From Croceimicrobium sp963974215 (GTDB lineage: Bacteria > Bacteroidota > Bacteroidia > Flavobacteriales > Schleiferiaceae): a stretch of DNA of 64,000 nt. The number at the start of each line of letters is the position of its first letter. Position 1 is the first letter of the stretch. The stretch spans positions 186,001 through 250,000 of the forward strand of contig CAXBBL010000007.1 of NCBI GenBank assembly GCA_963974215.1. Direction: 5' to 3'. This document shows, piece by piece, positions 34,501 through 43,071 of the stretch. The position numbers and the translations under genes are program-made. The notes below the pieces were generated by a model, which saw only the letters and a list, made by a program, of their open reading frames with translations, made no database searches and was not told where the DNA came from.

Positions 34501-35808
34501 ATGACATTTTCGGAATTAGAATTAAATGATGACCTCCTCGAAGCCCTAGGCTATATGAATTTTTCGGAGGCAACCCCAATTCAAGAGCAAGCTATTCCCG
34601 TAATTTTACAAGGAAAAGATATTATCGGCTGTGCCCAAACTGGCACGGGTAAAACCGCTGCTTTTGTCTTGCCTATCTTGCATAAGCTACAAGCCCAAAG
34701 AAACAAAGGTATTAACACTTTAATCCTTTGCCCCACTAGGGAATTAGCGATTCAAATTGAGCAGCAAATTCAAGGATTAGCTTATTTTAGTGACATTACT
34801 ACTTACGCTGTTTTTGGCGGCGGAACGGGCCCAGAATGGGAAGCCGAACGCCGCGCATTAAGCCAGGGTACGGATATTATTATAGCTACACCTGGACGCT
34901 TATTAGCGCATATTCGTAACGAGTATGTACAATTAAGTGCGCTGCAGTATCTCATTTTAGACGAAGCTGATCGCATGTTAGACATTGGTTTTTACGATGA
35001 CATCATGAAAATCATTCAAGAAGCGCCAAAAGAACGTCAGAGCCTGATGTTTAGTGCTACGATGGCCCCTAAAATACGTAAGCTAGCCAAAGAAATTCTC
35101 AACGATCCCTTTGAAATTAATCTCGCGGTTTCCAAGCCAGCTGAGGGTGTGACGCAAATGGTTTATATGGCTCACGAAGAGCAAAAGCAGGGTTTAGCGC
35201 GTCATATTATTGCGCAATATCCCGACTTTAAGAGTATAATCATATTCTGTTCTACTAAAAAGAAAGTAGAGAAACTAGTCAGCTCTTTACAGCGTAAGAA
35301 AATGAACGTGGCGGGCATGAGTAGTGATTATGAGCAAAGTGATCGTCAACGCATCTTACAGCAATTTAAATCGCGCCAGACGCGCATTGTTGTTGCTACC
35401 GATGTTTTAAGTCGTGGCATTGATATTAAAGATATTGATCTGGTTATTAATTACGATGTTCCCAATGATGCGGAAGACTATGTTCACCGCGTTGGACGTA
35501 CGGCCAGAGCGGCAACCAAAGGTTTAGCCATTACGCTAATTAGCGGCGAAGAGATTTATAAATTCCGCCGTATTGAGCAGTTTGTAGAACGTGAATACGA
35601 GAAGCTAAATCCACCTGAAAGCTTGGGCGAAGCACCCCGCTGGGATGAACCACAAAGCAAAGAACGTCGGGGCGGTTTTAAACGTAAACCTCGTCCTAAG
35701 AACTCATCTGCCGGCCAGGCAAACAAGGGAGGTAAACGACCGTTTAGACCCAAAGGGAAAAACCAAGGTGCCAATAAAGACAATAACACTGGCCCCAAAA
35801 CTCAATAA
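34501..35808 (+). CDS. DEAD-box RNA helicase (RhlE-like)
   Basis: The 435-residue helicase has the Q motif (F-S-E-A-T-P-I-Q-E-Q-A), Walker A A-Q-T-G-T-G-K-T, L-D-E-A-D-R-M-L-D, S-A-T-M-A and the late Y-V-H-R-V-G-R-T-A-R. It ends with a basic, glycine- and proline-rich tail of about 50 residues that likely binds RNA. RhlE/DeaD-type enzymes remodel rRNA and cold-stabilised mRNA. A structured leader precedes it, and it heads a run of four + strand genes. Confidence 0.9.
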   Translation: MTFSELELNDDLLEALGYMNFSEATPIQEQAIPVILQGKDIIGCAQTGTGKTAAFVLPILHKLQAQRNKGINTLILCPTRELAIQIEQQIQGLAYFSDITTYAVFGGGTGPEWEAERRALSQGTDIIIATPGRLLAHIRNEYVQLSALQYLILDEADRMLDIGFYDDIMKIIQEAPKERQSLMFSATMAPKIRKLAKEILNDPFEINLAVSKPAEGVTQMVYMAHEEQKQGLARHIIAQYPDFKSIIIFCSTKKKVEKLVSSLQRKKMNVAGMSSDYEQSDRQRILQQFKSRQTRIVVATDVLSRGIDIKDIDLVINYDVPNDAEDYVHRVGRTARAATKGLAITLISGEEIYKFRRIEQFVEREYEKLNPPESLGEAPRWDEPQSKERRGGFKRKPRPKNSSAGQANKGGKRPFRPKGKNQGANKDNNTGPKTQ

Positions 35809-35816
35809 AAGCTTCC

Positions 35817-37001
35817 GTGACAAAAGCGACCCGTTTAATCTTAATTCTTGGTGCTATTGCGGCACTTGGGCCCCTAAGTATTGATATGTACTTGCCGGGT
35901 TTCCCCGAGATGGCTAAAGACTTGGAAACGGAAATAGAATTGCTGAGCCTCAGTCTTACCGCTTATTTTATTGGTATTTCTTTAGGGCAGTTTATCTACG
36001 GGCCACTACTCGACCGATTTGGCAGAAAACGGCCCTTGTTGATTGGGTTTAGCATTTATGTTTTAGCCGCTTTGGGTTGTGCCTTTTCGCCCAATATTGT
36101 CACATTTATTTCCATGCGTTTTCTTCTCGCTCTAGGCGGATGCGCAGGAATGGTGGCAACTCGCGCCATTATTAGAGATAGTTTTCAAGTCAATGAAGTG
36201 GCAAGAGCTTTTTCCGCTTTAATTTTAGTAATGGGAGTCGCTCCTATTCTAGCACCTCTACTAGGCGGCGTTATTTTGCAAAACTTCGGATGGCCCTATG
36301 TTTTCTTCTTTTTAGCCGCTTATGCACTTCTAATTCTGACTTTTTCTGCGCTATTTTTAAAAGAGAGTCATAGTGGTGATAGATCTGTTTCGCTTTGGCC
36401 GAAGCAGGTTCTAATTCAGTATCGAAAAGTGTTAAAAAACCGAAGCTTCTTTGTGTATGGTTTGGCGGGTAGTGTAGCCATGGCCGCAATGTTTACCTAT
36501 ATTTCGGGTTCCCCTTTTGTGGTGCGTGAAGTACTAGCTTTTGATGAGATATACTTTGGCTGGATTTTCGGAGCCAATGCTATTGGCTATATCAGTGCCA
36601 GTCAAATAAACAGGCGTCTTTTAAAAAGCTATTCCACCCAGCATATTACCCAAAGGGTATCGTGGCTCTTCGGACTTCTTTCCTTACTACTAATTCTGCA
36701 GGTCGTTTTAAATTTGCCGAATATGTATTTATTCCTCCTTAATCTTTTCTTATTCCTTTCCTGCCTCGGTTTTATCAATCCTAATATGCAAGCATTAGCG
36801 CTTAGCCCATTTTCTAAAAATGCGGGCGTTGCTTCTGCTTTGGTGGGCAGTTTAAGAATGTTAAGTGGCGCCTTAGCCTCTTTGTTAATTTCGCTCTTGC
36901 ATAATGATACGGCTCTTCCCATGGGTTTGTTAATGGGGCTTTCCGGATTAGGATTTTTCTTGATTCTAAGGTTTAGTAAAGTTGAAACACAATTAAATTA
37001 A
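35817..37001 (+). CDS. Bcr/CflA-type MFS multidrug exporter
   Basis: The 394-residue protein has 12 membrane helices and the MFS/Bcr signature: G-P-L-S-I-D-M-Y-L-P-G-F-P in helix 1, and motif A G-P-L-L-D-R-F-G-R-K-R-P-L after helix 2. Relatives export bicyclomycin, chloramphenicol or other small molecules. The GTG start lies 8 bases after the helicase stop. The substrate is unknown. Confidence 0.88.
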   Translation: MTKATRLILILGAIAALGPLSIDMYLPGFPEMAKDLETEIELLSLSLTAYFIGISLGQFIYGPLLDRFGRKRPLLIGFSIYVLAALGCAFSPNIVTFISMRFLLALGGCAGMVATRAIIRDSFQVNEVARAFSALILVMGVAPILAPLLGGVILQNFGWPYVFFFLAAYALLILTFSALFLKESHSGDRSVSLWPKQVLIQYRKVLKNRSFFVYGLAGSVAMAAMFTYISGSPFVVREVLAFDEIYFGWIFGANAIGYISASQINRRLLKSYSTQHITQRVSWLFGLLSLLLILQVVLNLPNMYLFLLNLFLFLSCLGFINPNMQALALSPFSKNAGVASALVGSLRMLSGALASLLISLLHNDTALPMGLLMGLSGLGFFLILRFSKVETQLN

Positions 37002-37006
37002 TCAGT

Positions 37007-37804
37007 ATGAATAATTTTTGCATCGCCACTGTTTTCCATGATATCGAAAAGAATCTAAAAGGTAATACCGCAGCCGTTTTAGAGCTAAATACTGATCTTG
37101 AAACCGATAACTGCGCAGCTTTAGCCGAGGAGTTTAGTCAGCCCGCCACTAGCTTTATAAAGAAAGAAAAAGACGGGCATTATTCCGTTCGTTGGTTCGC
37201 CCCAGATGGTGAAATTGGTCTCTGCGGTCATGGCTCACTTGCCATCGCTGCTTATCTACGTGAAGTGAAAGGAGAAAATAAAGCGACCTTGCATTTTAGG
37301 GATGGGATTATTCAGTTAGGCTTTAATGGTGAGCACTATTTTATTTGGATAGAACCGATTGAAATCATTGAACATAAAGCGCCACCGGTAGGACTAGCAG
37401 AGGCTTTAGGAACAAATATTGTCGACTATTTTACAACGAATAATAAGGATATTGTTTTAGTAAGTAGTGAAGATGTTTTAAAGAACTTAAAACCAGACTT
37501 CCCCGCGCTAGCCAGATTAGAACCTTTTGGATACGCGGTTTCGGCGCCCGGTAATCACTCTGATTTTGTCTCACGCACCTTTGTTCCTAAGGTAAAACAA
37601 TTGGAAGATCATGCGACTGGTTCCTCCCATGCTATTCTCACTCCTTTTTGGAGCGAACGCCTGATGAGAAGTGAAATGAAAGCTTATCAGTTAAGTCCGC
37701 GTGGTGGTTATTTTATTTGTGAAATGCACCTCAATAAAGTATTGCTAAAGGGTAATGCTAAAATTTGGACCCAAGGCGAGGCCGAGAAAAACTATGAACT
37801 TTAA
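37007..37804 (+). CDS. PhzF-family isomerase
   Basis: The 265-residue protein has the PhzF signatures G-N-T-A-A-V-L near the N-terminus, G-L-C-G-H-G-S-L-A in the middle and D-H-A-T-G-S-S-H-A in the C-terminal half. The likely catalytic acid of the family is present (L-A-E-E-F). Members isomerise trans-2,3-dihydro-3-hydroxyanthranilate or related substrates; no phenazine cluster is near. It starts 5 bases after the exporter gene. Confidence 0.86.
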   Translation: MNNFCIATVFHDIEKNLKGNTAAVLELNTDLETDNCAALAEEFSQPATSFIKKEKDGHYSVRWFAPDGEIGLCGHGSLAIAAYLREVKGENKATLHFRDGIIQLGFNGEHYFIWIEPIEIIEHKAPPVGLAEALGTNIVDYFTTNNKDIVLVSSEDVLKNLKPDFPALARLEPFGYAVSAPGNHSDFVSRTFVPKVKQLEDHATGSSHAILTPFWSERLMRSEMKAYQLSPRGGYFICEMHLNKVLLKGNAKIWTQGEAEKNYEL

Positions 37805-37827
37805 GAGCATTTTTTTCTTTAATCCTT

Positions 37828-38517
37828 ATGGACTGGGATATTGACAAGCATAACAGACATTTAGAAATTGCCCGAGGCGACAATAACGAATTGTACCGCC
37901 TTATTCGAGAAGGAGAGCATCAGCAGCTCGATTTTAAATTTAGAATAGACAGCAGCATAAAAATAGCGCGTACCCTCTCCTCTTTTGCCAATTGTGAAGG
38001 CGGCCGCCTGTTAATAGGCGTAAAGGATAATGGTAAAATTACCGGTATAAACCCAGAAGAAGAGTATTTTATGATTGAGGGTGCGGCAGAATTATACTGC
38101 CAGCCTAAGGTCAAATTCGACTACCAAGTTTACGATGTGGAAGAGAAATACGTTTTGGTCGTCTACATCAAAACCTCAGAAGAGCGACCACATTTTGTAA
38201 AGGAAAGCACGGGTAAACAACTGGCCTATATTCGTCAACACGATGAGAATTTTGTCGCTAATCGAGTATTGCTGCGCTTTTTACGCGATCGCAGTCCCAG
38301 TAATGAGCGAAAAAACTTAGTGGCCTATGGCCCCGCCGAACGAAGTTTATTCGATTACTTAAGTAGCAACGAAGATATTAGCGTGAGTAAATTTTCACGT
38401 CTCGCCAAAATCCCTTTAAACAAGGCCGAGAAAATCCTAGCCCTCTTTCTAAAATGGGAGGTTATTGATTTTGAAGCTACCGATAAAGGCATTCGCTTCT
38501 TTTTAAGGGATGAATAA
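37828..38517 (+). CDS. AlbA_2 (Schlafen-like) domain protein
   Basis: The 229-residue protein has an AlbA_2 domain at about residues 28-130: the motif Q-Q-L-D-F-K, then F-A-N-C-E-G-G-R-L-L-I-G-V-K-D-N-G-K-I-T-G. A C-terminal winged-helix-like part follows (I-S-V-S-K-F-S-R-L-A-K-I-P). In Bacteroidota this is a widespread core protein of unknown role, probably nucleic-acid linked. Confidence 0.82.
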   Translation: MDWDIDKHNRHLEIARGDNNELYRLIREGEHQQLDFKFRIDSSIKIARTLSSFANCEGGRLLIGVKDNGKITGINPEEEYFMIEGAAELYCQPKVKFDYQVYDVEEKYVLVVYIKTSEERPHFVKESTGKQLAYIRQHDENFVANRVLLRFLRDRSPSNERKNLVAYGPAERSLFDYLSSNEDISVSKFSRLAKIPLNKAEKILALFLKWEVIDFEATDKGIRFFLRDE

Positions 38518-38527
38518 AAAAGACCTT

Positions 38528-38545
38528 GATCTTATGTGTAAGATC
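38528..38545. terminator. possible bidirectional hairpin
   Basis: GATCTTA (38528-38534) and TAAGATC (38539-38545) form a perfect 7-bp hairpin between two convergent genes. Only a distant T-run exists, on the minus strand, so terminator function is uncertain. Confidence 0.35.
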
Positions 38546-39068
38546 ACACATTCAAATTTCCCTCTATTAAAACCGATCCGGGTAAGGCATTATCGAAAAA
38601 CTTCTTTAAGCTAATCATCTGCCTGCGAGCGCGTTTCTTGCCCCAATAACCTGCCAAAAATACGGTAATGGCAAAGAATACGGAAGCTGGAATTAACCAA
38701 AAACCCCACATATTTTTCCCCAAGGTAAACTGAGAATAACTCAAAATAAAACCACCAAAAAGCATAATGGCAGCCACACTGTAGAGAAACATGAAAAAAG
38801 TCCATACCGCGGCAGCCGGACCAATCACTACGCGAATTATCGTTCCCTCCCCTTCTACTTGTTCTTCAAAATTTAAGTCCATTTCGGGCGACCATAAATG
38901 CTTGATAGGCTTTTTGTAAGAGAAGATAAGATGCCCATGCGTCCTTTTAAACTGCAAAGGCCATTTATCCGGTTCATTTTCAATAGCCTGACGTAAACTT
39001 TTGTTCAGGTCGGCTACCTTGCGGGGATTGTTAAATTTATAGCGCGGCCTTATTTCGTATTCCGACAT
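38544..39068 (-). CDS. two-helix membrane protein, unknown function
   Basis: The 174-residue protein has a soluble basic N-terminal half (residues 1-85) and two membrane helices (about 88-112 and 120-145) with a basic C-terminal tail (K-K-R-A-R-R-Q-M-I-S-L-K-K-F-F). No family was recognised. It faces the AlbA_2 gene and is divergent from the thioesterase gene. Confidence 0.7.
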   Translation of the reverse strand: MSEYEIRPRYKFNNPRKVADLNKSLRQAIENEPDKWPLQFKRTHGHLIFSYKKPIKHLWSPEMDLNFEEQVEGEGTIIRVVIGPAAAVWTFFMFLYSVAAIMLFGGFILSYSQFTLGKNMWGFWLIPASVFFAITVFLAGYWGKKRARRQMISLKKFFDNALPGSVLIEGNLNV

Positions 39069-39146
39069 GATAGTGAGGTTTGGAGGTATGGAGTAAAATT
39101 AGCGATAGATTTCCATGTCTGCGCTGCAAGAGCAAAAAAAAGCCAA

Positions 39147-39154
39147 TACCTTTG
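39147..39154 (+). promoter_or_regulatory. -7 box for the thioesterase-tex operon
   Basis: TACCTTTG matches TAnnTTTG exactly, 12 bases before the ATG at 39167. Confidence 0.45.
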
Positions 39155-39166
39155 TGAAATAGCCTT

Positions 39167-39553
39167 ATGCCGAACACATTTACCAAAGAATTAAGGGTTA
39201 GTCCCGAGCACATTGATGATTTACAGCATGTTAATAATGTGGTGTACTTGCAATGGGTTCAAGATATTGCGGCTGAGCACTGGTTCACTGCTAGTCAAAA
39301 TCTCAAACTAGACAATTTAGTTTGGGTGGCACGCGATCATCACATAGAGTACTTCGCCCCTGCCCTTTTAAATGAAGACTTAGTTTTAAAAACCTTTGTT
39401 GACAAAACCGAAGGTGTCAGTAGTTTTCGTTGTGTGGAAATTTTTAGGGCAAACAAAATCATTTGTAAATGCAAGAGCCGCTGGATTTTAGTAGATAAAG
39501 AAAGTATGCGTCCTTGCCGTGTTCCTCAAGAAATTTGCGATTTATTTTTATGA
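39167..39553 (+). CDS. acyl-CoA thioesterase (4HBT / YbgC-like)
   Basis: The 128-residue hot-dog protein has the 4HBT pattern V-S-P-E-H-I-D-D-L-Q-H-V-N-N-V-V-Y-L-Q-W, with the catalytic aspartate region replaced by I-D-D-L-Q-H. The strand core V-D-K-T-E-G-V-S-S-F-R-C follows. It hydrolyses acyl-CoA thioesters; chain specificity is unknown. Its stop overlaps the tex start (ATGA). Confidence 0.83.
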   Translation: MPNTFTKELRVSPEHIDDLQHVNNVVYLQWVQDIAAEHWFTASQNLKLDNLVWVARDHHIEYFAPALLNEDLVLKTFVDKTEGVSSFRCVEIFRANKIICKCKSRWILVDKESMRPCRVPQEICDLFL

Positions 39554-41676
39554 ATAATACCGAAAGAATTAGTCGCGATTTAGCGATACAAAACCACCAA
39601 GTAGATAGTGTTTTAAAGCTTTTCAAGGAAGGGGCCACCATTCCCTTCGTGGCGCGCTATCGCAAAGAACAAACCGGTGGATTGGATGAAATAGCTTTAG
39701 AATCCATTCAAAAAAGCGAGCAGTACTATGTCGATTTAGGTAAGCGCAAAGAATTTATACTTAGCAGCATTGCTGAACAAAATAAGCTCGACGATCCACT
39801 TAAAGAGCGCATTGAAAACTGCTGGGATATCAAAGAGCTGGAGGATTTATACCTTCCTTATAAAAGCAAGCGAAAAACGAAAGCAGACGATGCTCGTGCC
39901 AAGGGCTTGGAGCCATTAGCTGGTCGTTTAATGAAGGAAGACCTGAACGATGCTGAAAGCTTCGCCCAGCAATTTGTAAAAGGTAGTGTTGCTAGTGCAG
40001 ATGAGGCTTTGCAGGGTGCACGCGATATTATGGCGGAATGGATCGCTGAGGGTCCGCAATTGCGTAAAAGCCTACGTAATCTTTTTCAGAGAAAGGCCAT
40101 TTTGGAAAGCAAGGAAACCAAAACTGAACATGCCGATCGAGAGAAGTTTCGCGATTATTTCAATTACCAACAAGAAAGCAGTCGCATTCCCAGTCACCGC
40201 ATGCTAGCCCTTTTAAGAGCCGATAAGGAAAAAATTATTCGCATCACTTGCCGACCCGAGGAAGAAGATGCCCTCTTTTTAATGGAACGTCTTCTTATTC
40301 AGGCGAATAATGATGCTGCCAGGCAGAAGTATCTGGCTTTAGAAGATGCCTACAAACGTCTTTTGCGGCCTTCCTTAGAGAATGAGCTTTTAAAAGATTT
40401 AAAACAAAAAGCCGACAAAGAAGCTATTGCGGTTTTTGTTAAAAATTTAGAGCAGCTCTTAATGAGTTCCCCTTTAGGAGCTAAGCGAATTTTGGGCATT
40501 GATCCTGGTTTTAGAACGGGTTGTAAAACGGTATGCTTATCCGAACAAGGCGATTTGCTTCACAATGAAACCATTTTCCCTCATGCCTCATCTGCCAGCG
40601 AGCGTGGTAAAGCGATGAGCAAAGTTTCGCAATTGGTAGAAGCCTATAAAATTGATGCGATAGCCGTTGGAAATGGTACGGCGGGAAGAGAGACAGAAGA
40701 GTTTTTGGAGCAAATCCAGTATCGCCGCAAGGTTACCATTTACTCGGTAAATGAAGCCGGAGCCTCCATCTACTCCGCTTCGCCCATTGCTCGCGAGGAA
40801 TTCCCGAACTATGATATTACCGTTAGAGGAGCAGTTTCGATCGGTCGTCGCCTGATGGACCCTTTAGCCGAATTGGTGAAAATAGACCCAAAATCCATCG
40901 GAGTGGGACAATATCAGCATGATGTGGATCAGAAGGATTTACAGGAATCTTTGGATAATACCGTAATGCGCGTGGTAAATCAAGTAGGAGTTGATTTGAA
41001 TACCGCGAGCAGTCACCTTTTACAGTATATCTCGGGCCTCGGTAAAAAATTAGCGGAAGAAATTATTAGTCACCGCCAAGCCATTGGAGGTTTTAAGAAG
41101 CGTTCGGAGCTAATGAAAGTCAAGGGTTTAGGCGCCAAGGCATTTGAACAGTCTGCGGGATTTCTAAGAATTAGTCAGGCCGAGAATCCCTTAGACAGTA
41201 CCGCGGTTCACCCTGAGTCCTACCCTATAGTAAAGGCAATGGCGCAAAGCTTAAAACTTAGTTTAGAGGAACTAATCAGTAGTAAAGAGAAATTAGAAAA
41301 GATTAAAGCAGCGGATTATACCAACAGCAGTTTTGGTGTGGTTTCGGTGCAAGCTATTTTAGAAGAATTAAAAAAAGTAGGTAGGGATATTCGCGGTGCG
41401 GTTAAGGCCTTTTCTTTTGATCCTCGTTTGCGTAAAATCGAAGACGTTCAGGTTGGGATGATATTACCAGGTATCGTTAGCAATATCACTAATTTCGGGG
41501 CTTTCGTTGATATTGGGGTAAAGCAAGATGGCTTGGTTCACGTATCGCAATTGGCCAATCGCTTTGTGAAAGATCCGCTGGAAGTAGTGCATTTACAAGA
41601 GCAAGTGAGGGTTAAGGTACTCGAGGTAGATGCGAGTAAAAAACGTATTCAACTTTCTATTAAATTGGTCGAATAA
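39550..41676 (+). CDS. tex: Tex family transcription accessory protein
   Basis: Starting at the ATG at 39550, the 708-residue protein has the Tex layout. The N-terminal helical domain includes P-F-V-A-R-Y-R-K-E-Q-T-G-G-L-D-E. A YqgF/RNase H-like domain (I-L-G-I-D-P-G-F-R-T-G-C-K) and a helix-hairpin-helix region (I-S-G-L-G-K-K-L-A) follow. A C-terminal S1 domain (G-I-V-S-N-I-T-N-F-G-A-F-V-D-I-G) closes the protein. Tex binds RNA and influences transcription and translation. The longer frame from 39514 is rejected in favour of the coupled ATGA start. Confidence 0.93.
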   Translation: MNNTERISRDLAIQNHQVDSVLKLFKEGATIPFVARYRKEQTGGLDEIALESIQKSEQYYVDLGKRKEFILSSIAEQNKLDDPLKERIENCWDIKELEDLYLPYKSKRKTKADDARAKGLEPLAGRLMKEDLNDAESFAQQFVKGSVASADEALQGARDIMAEWIAEGPQLRKSLRNLFQRKAILESKETKTEHADREKFRDYFNYQQESSRIPSHRMLALLRADKEKIIRITCRPEEEDALFLMERLLIQANNDAARQKYLALEDAYKRLLRPSLENELLKDLKQKADKEAIAVFVKNLEQLLMSSPLGAKRILGIDPGFRTGCKTVCLSEQGDLLHNETIFPHASSASERGKAMSKVSQLVEAYKIDAIAVGNGTAGRETEEFLEQIQYRRKVTIYSVNEAGASIYSASPIAREEFPNYDITVRGAVSIGRRLMDPLAELVKIDPKSIGVGQYQHDVDQKDLQESLDNTVMRVVNQVGVDLNTASSHLLQYISGLGKKLAEEIISHRQAIGGFKKRSELMKVKGLGAKAFEQSAGFLRISQAENPLDSTAVHPESYPIVKAMAQSLKLSLEELISSKEKLEKIKAADYTNSSFGVVSVQAILEELKKVGRDIRGAVKAFSFDPRLRKIEDVQVGMILPGIVSNITNFGAFVDIGVKQDGLVHVSQLANRFVKDPLEVVHLQEQVRVKVLEVDASKKRIQLSIKLVE

Positions 41677-41687
41677 TTACGTACAAA

Positions 41688-42428
41688 ATGAAAAAGGGAT
41701 TGGAGCCAATAGAAGATAATTTAGAGCTGGTGCAAAGACGCAGCGTTAGACGTTTTAGATTATCTAATGTTTTTTCTTGGATTTTAGATGGCTTCAGTAT
41801 GGACCATGGAGCTTTTTATACTATCAAAAACCTTTTTTATCGTCCAGGAGAAATGGTACGAAGCTATATCTATCAAGGGCGTTTAGACTTTACGCCTCCC
41901 ATTAGACTACTACTGGTTACCACTACTTTGGTATTAATTGCCTTTAAGTATTCCAGTGTTAATCAGTTCACCCTTGAAGCGATAAAGGGCCCTAACGAAA
42001 ATTTTTCCAATGAAGAGGCAACTAACTATTTTATGCAAATACTGGAGGATTACACAAATGTGATCCTATGGCTTTTTATTCCTATTATGGCACTTTTTAG
42101 CTGGCTGTTTAACCGAAAAAGTGGCTATAACTATGCTGAAAATTTAGTCCTTAACACCTACTATACTGTTTTTGTAAATATTATTTTTCTAATGTTCCTT
42201 ACCGATAAATGGATAAATGATTTAGTATTAATGACGATGTACATAATCTTAAGTACCTTTCATTATATGCTCTCATTAAAGGGCATGTTTCAACTCACTT
42301 GGCTTAAGTCTTTTTGGCAAACCATTTTAATCTTTCTCATTGCCTTTACCTTCTACTCGATAAGTTTATCAGTCATTTTAGCTACGGTAATAATTTATTT
42401 CACTAAAACAGGTCAAGTAGCTAATTAA
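41688..42428 (+). CDS. DUF3667 membrane protein
   Basis: The 246-residue protein has five predicted membrane helices and the DUF3667 pattern near the N-terminus (F-Y-T-I-K-N-L-F-Y-R-P-G-E-M-V-R-S-Y-I). Many relatives carry an N-terminal zinc-ribbon that is absent here. Function is unknown. It lies 11 bases after tex and overlaps the convergent DUF4294 gene by 8 bases. Confidence 0.8.
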   Translation: MKKGLEPIEDNLELVQRRSVRRFRLSNVFSWILDGFSMDHGAFYTIKNLFYRPGEMVRSYIYQGRLDFTPPIRLLLVTTTLVLIAFKYSSVNQFTLEAIKGPNENFSNEEATNYFMQILEDYTNVILWLFIPIMALFSWLFNRKSGYNYAENLVLNTYYTVFVNIIFLMFLTDKWINDLVLMTMYIILSTFHYMLSLKGMFQLTWLKSFWQTILIFLIAFTFYSISLSVILATVIIYFTKTGQVAN

Positions 42429-43071
42429 CAGGAGTTAAGGTTGTAATAGGCACGCGTTCTTTAAGGCGCCCTTCAATAAAGGCACGATTTAAAATTCCTT
42501 CAATTAGTTTGTCCTCTTCGTCTTCTGTTGGCGCGTAGGGAGTTTTAAGATCTATCTTATTAAAAAAGGCGATGCCATTCCACCAAAAGGCATTCCAACC
42601 ACTGCGGTAATTTTTAATTAAATCGTAGCTCGACATGCCCGTTTCGCGGTAAACTAATTTGGAAAGAATTTGTCCTTCGTTATGGGTTAGCTTCACCATC
42701 TCATCTTCGAACTCATCTTTTAAATAATCGTTGAATTCTTTAATCAATTTCTTACGCTTTCGTTTACTCTTATCCACTAAGGTTAGATTAAGGCTATCGA
42801 GTTTATCTCCCGCAATTACAGCATAGGGATAAACTTTCATCACTTTACGCTTTAAGATATAATAACGCCTGCGTGCTTCACGGCTATCAAAAGTAGGTTT
42901 ATCGACCAGTAATACTTCGTCGAGCACAAAAATGGGAATGGTATCCCCATCTACAATAATGGCGTCCATAATATTATTACGGTTCTTGCTGGCATACTGC
43001 ACGATACTATCTTTTTGTGCAAAGACCGTACTGCCGAAGAGCAATAGAAAGGCTATGGCAATTTGCTTCAT
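42421..43071 (-). CDS. exported DUF4294 protein
   Basis: The 216-residue protein has a signal peptide ending T-V-F-A-Q and a DUF4294 domain (I-V-D-G-D-T-I-P-I-F-V-L-D-E, then R-R-Y-Y-I-L-K-R-K-V-M-K-V-Y-P-Y-A). It is conserved in Bacteroidota with unknown function. The start overlaps the accC stop (ATGA), so the two are co-transcribed. Confidence 0.83.
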   Translation of the reverse strand: MKQIAIAFLLLFGSTVFAQKDSIVQYASKNRNNIMDAIIVDGDTIPIFVLDEVLLVDKPTFDSREARRRYYILKRKVMKVYPYAVIAGDKLDSLNLTLVDKSKRKRKKLIKEFNDYLKDEFEDEMVKLTHNEGQILSKLVYRETGMSSYDLIKNYRSGWNAFWWNGIAFFNKIDLKTPYAPTEDEEDKLIEGILNRAFIEGRLKERVPITTLTPVN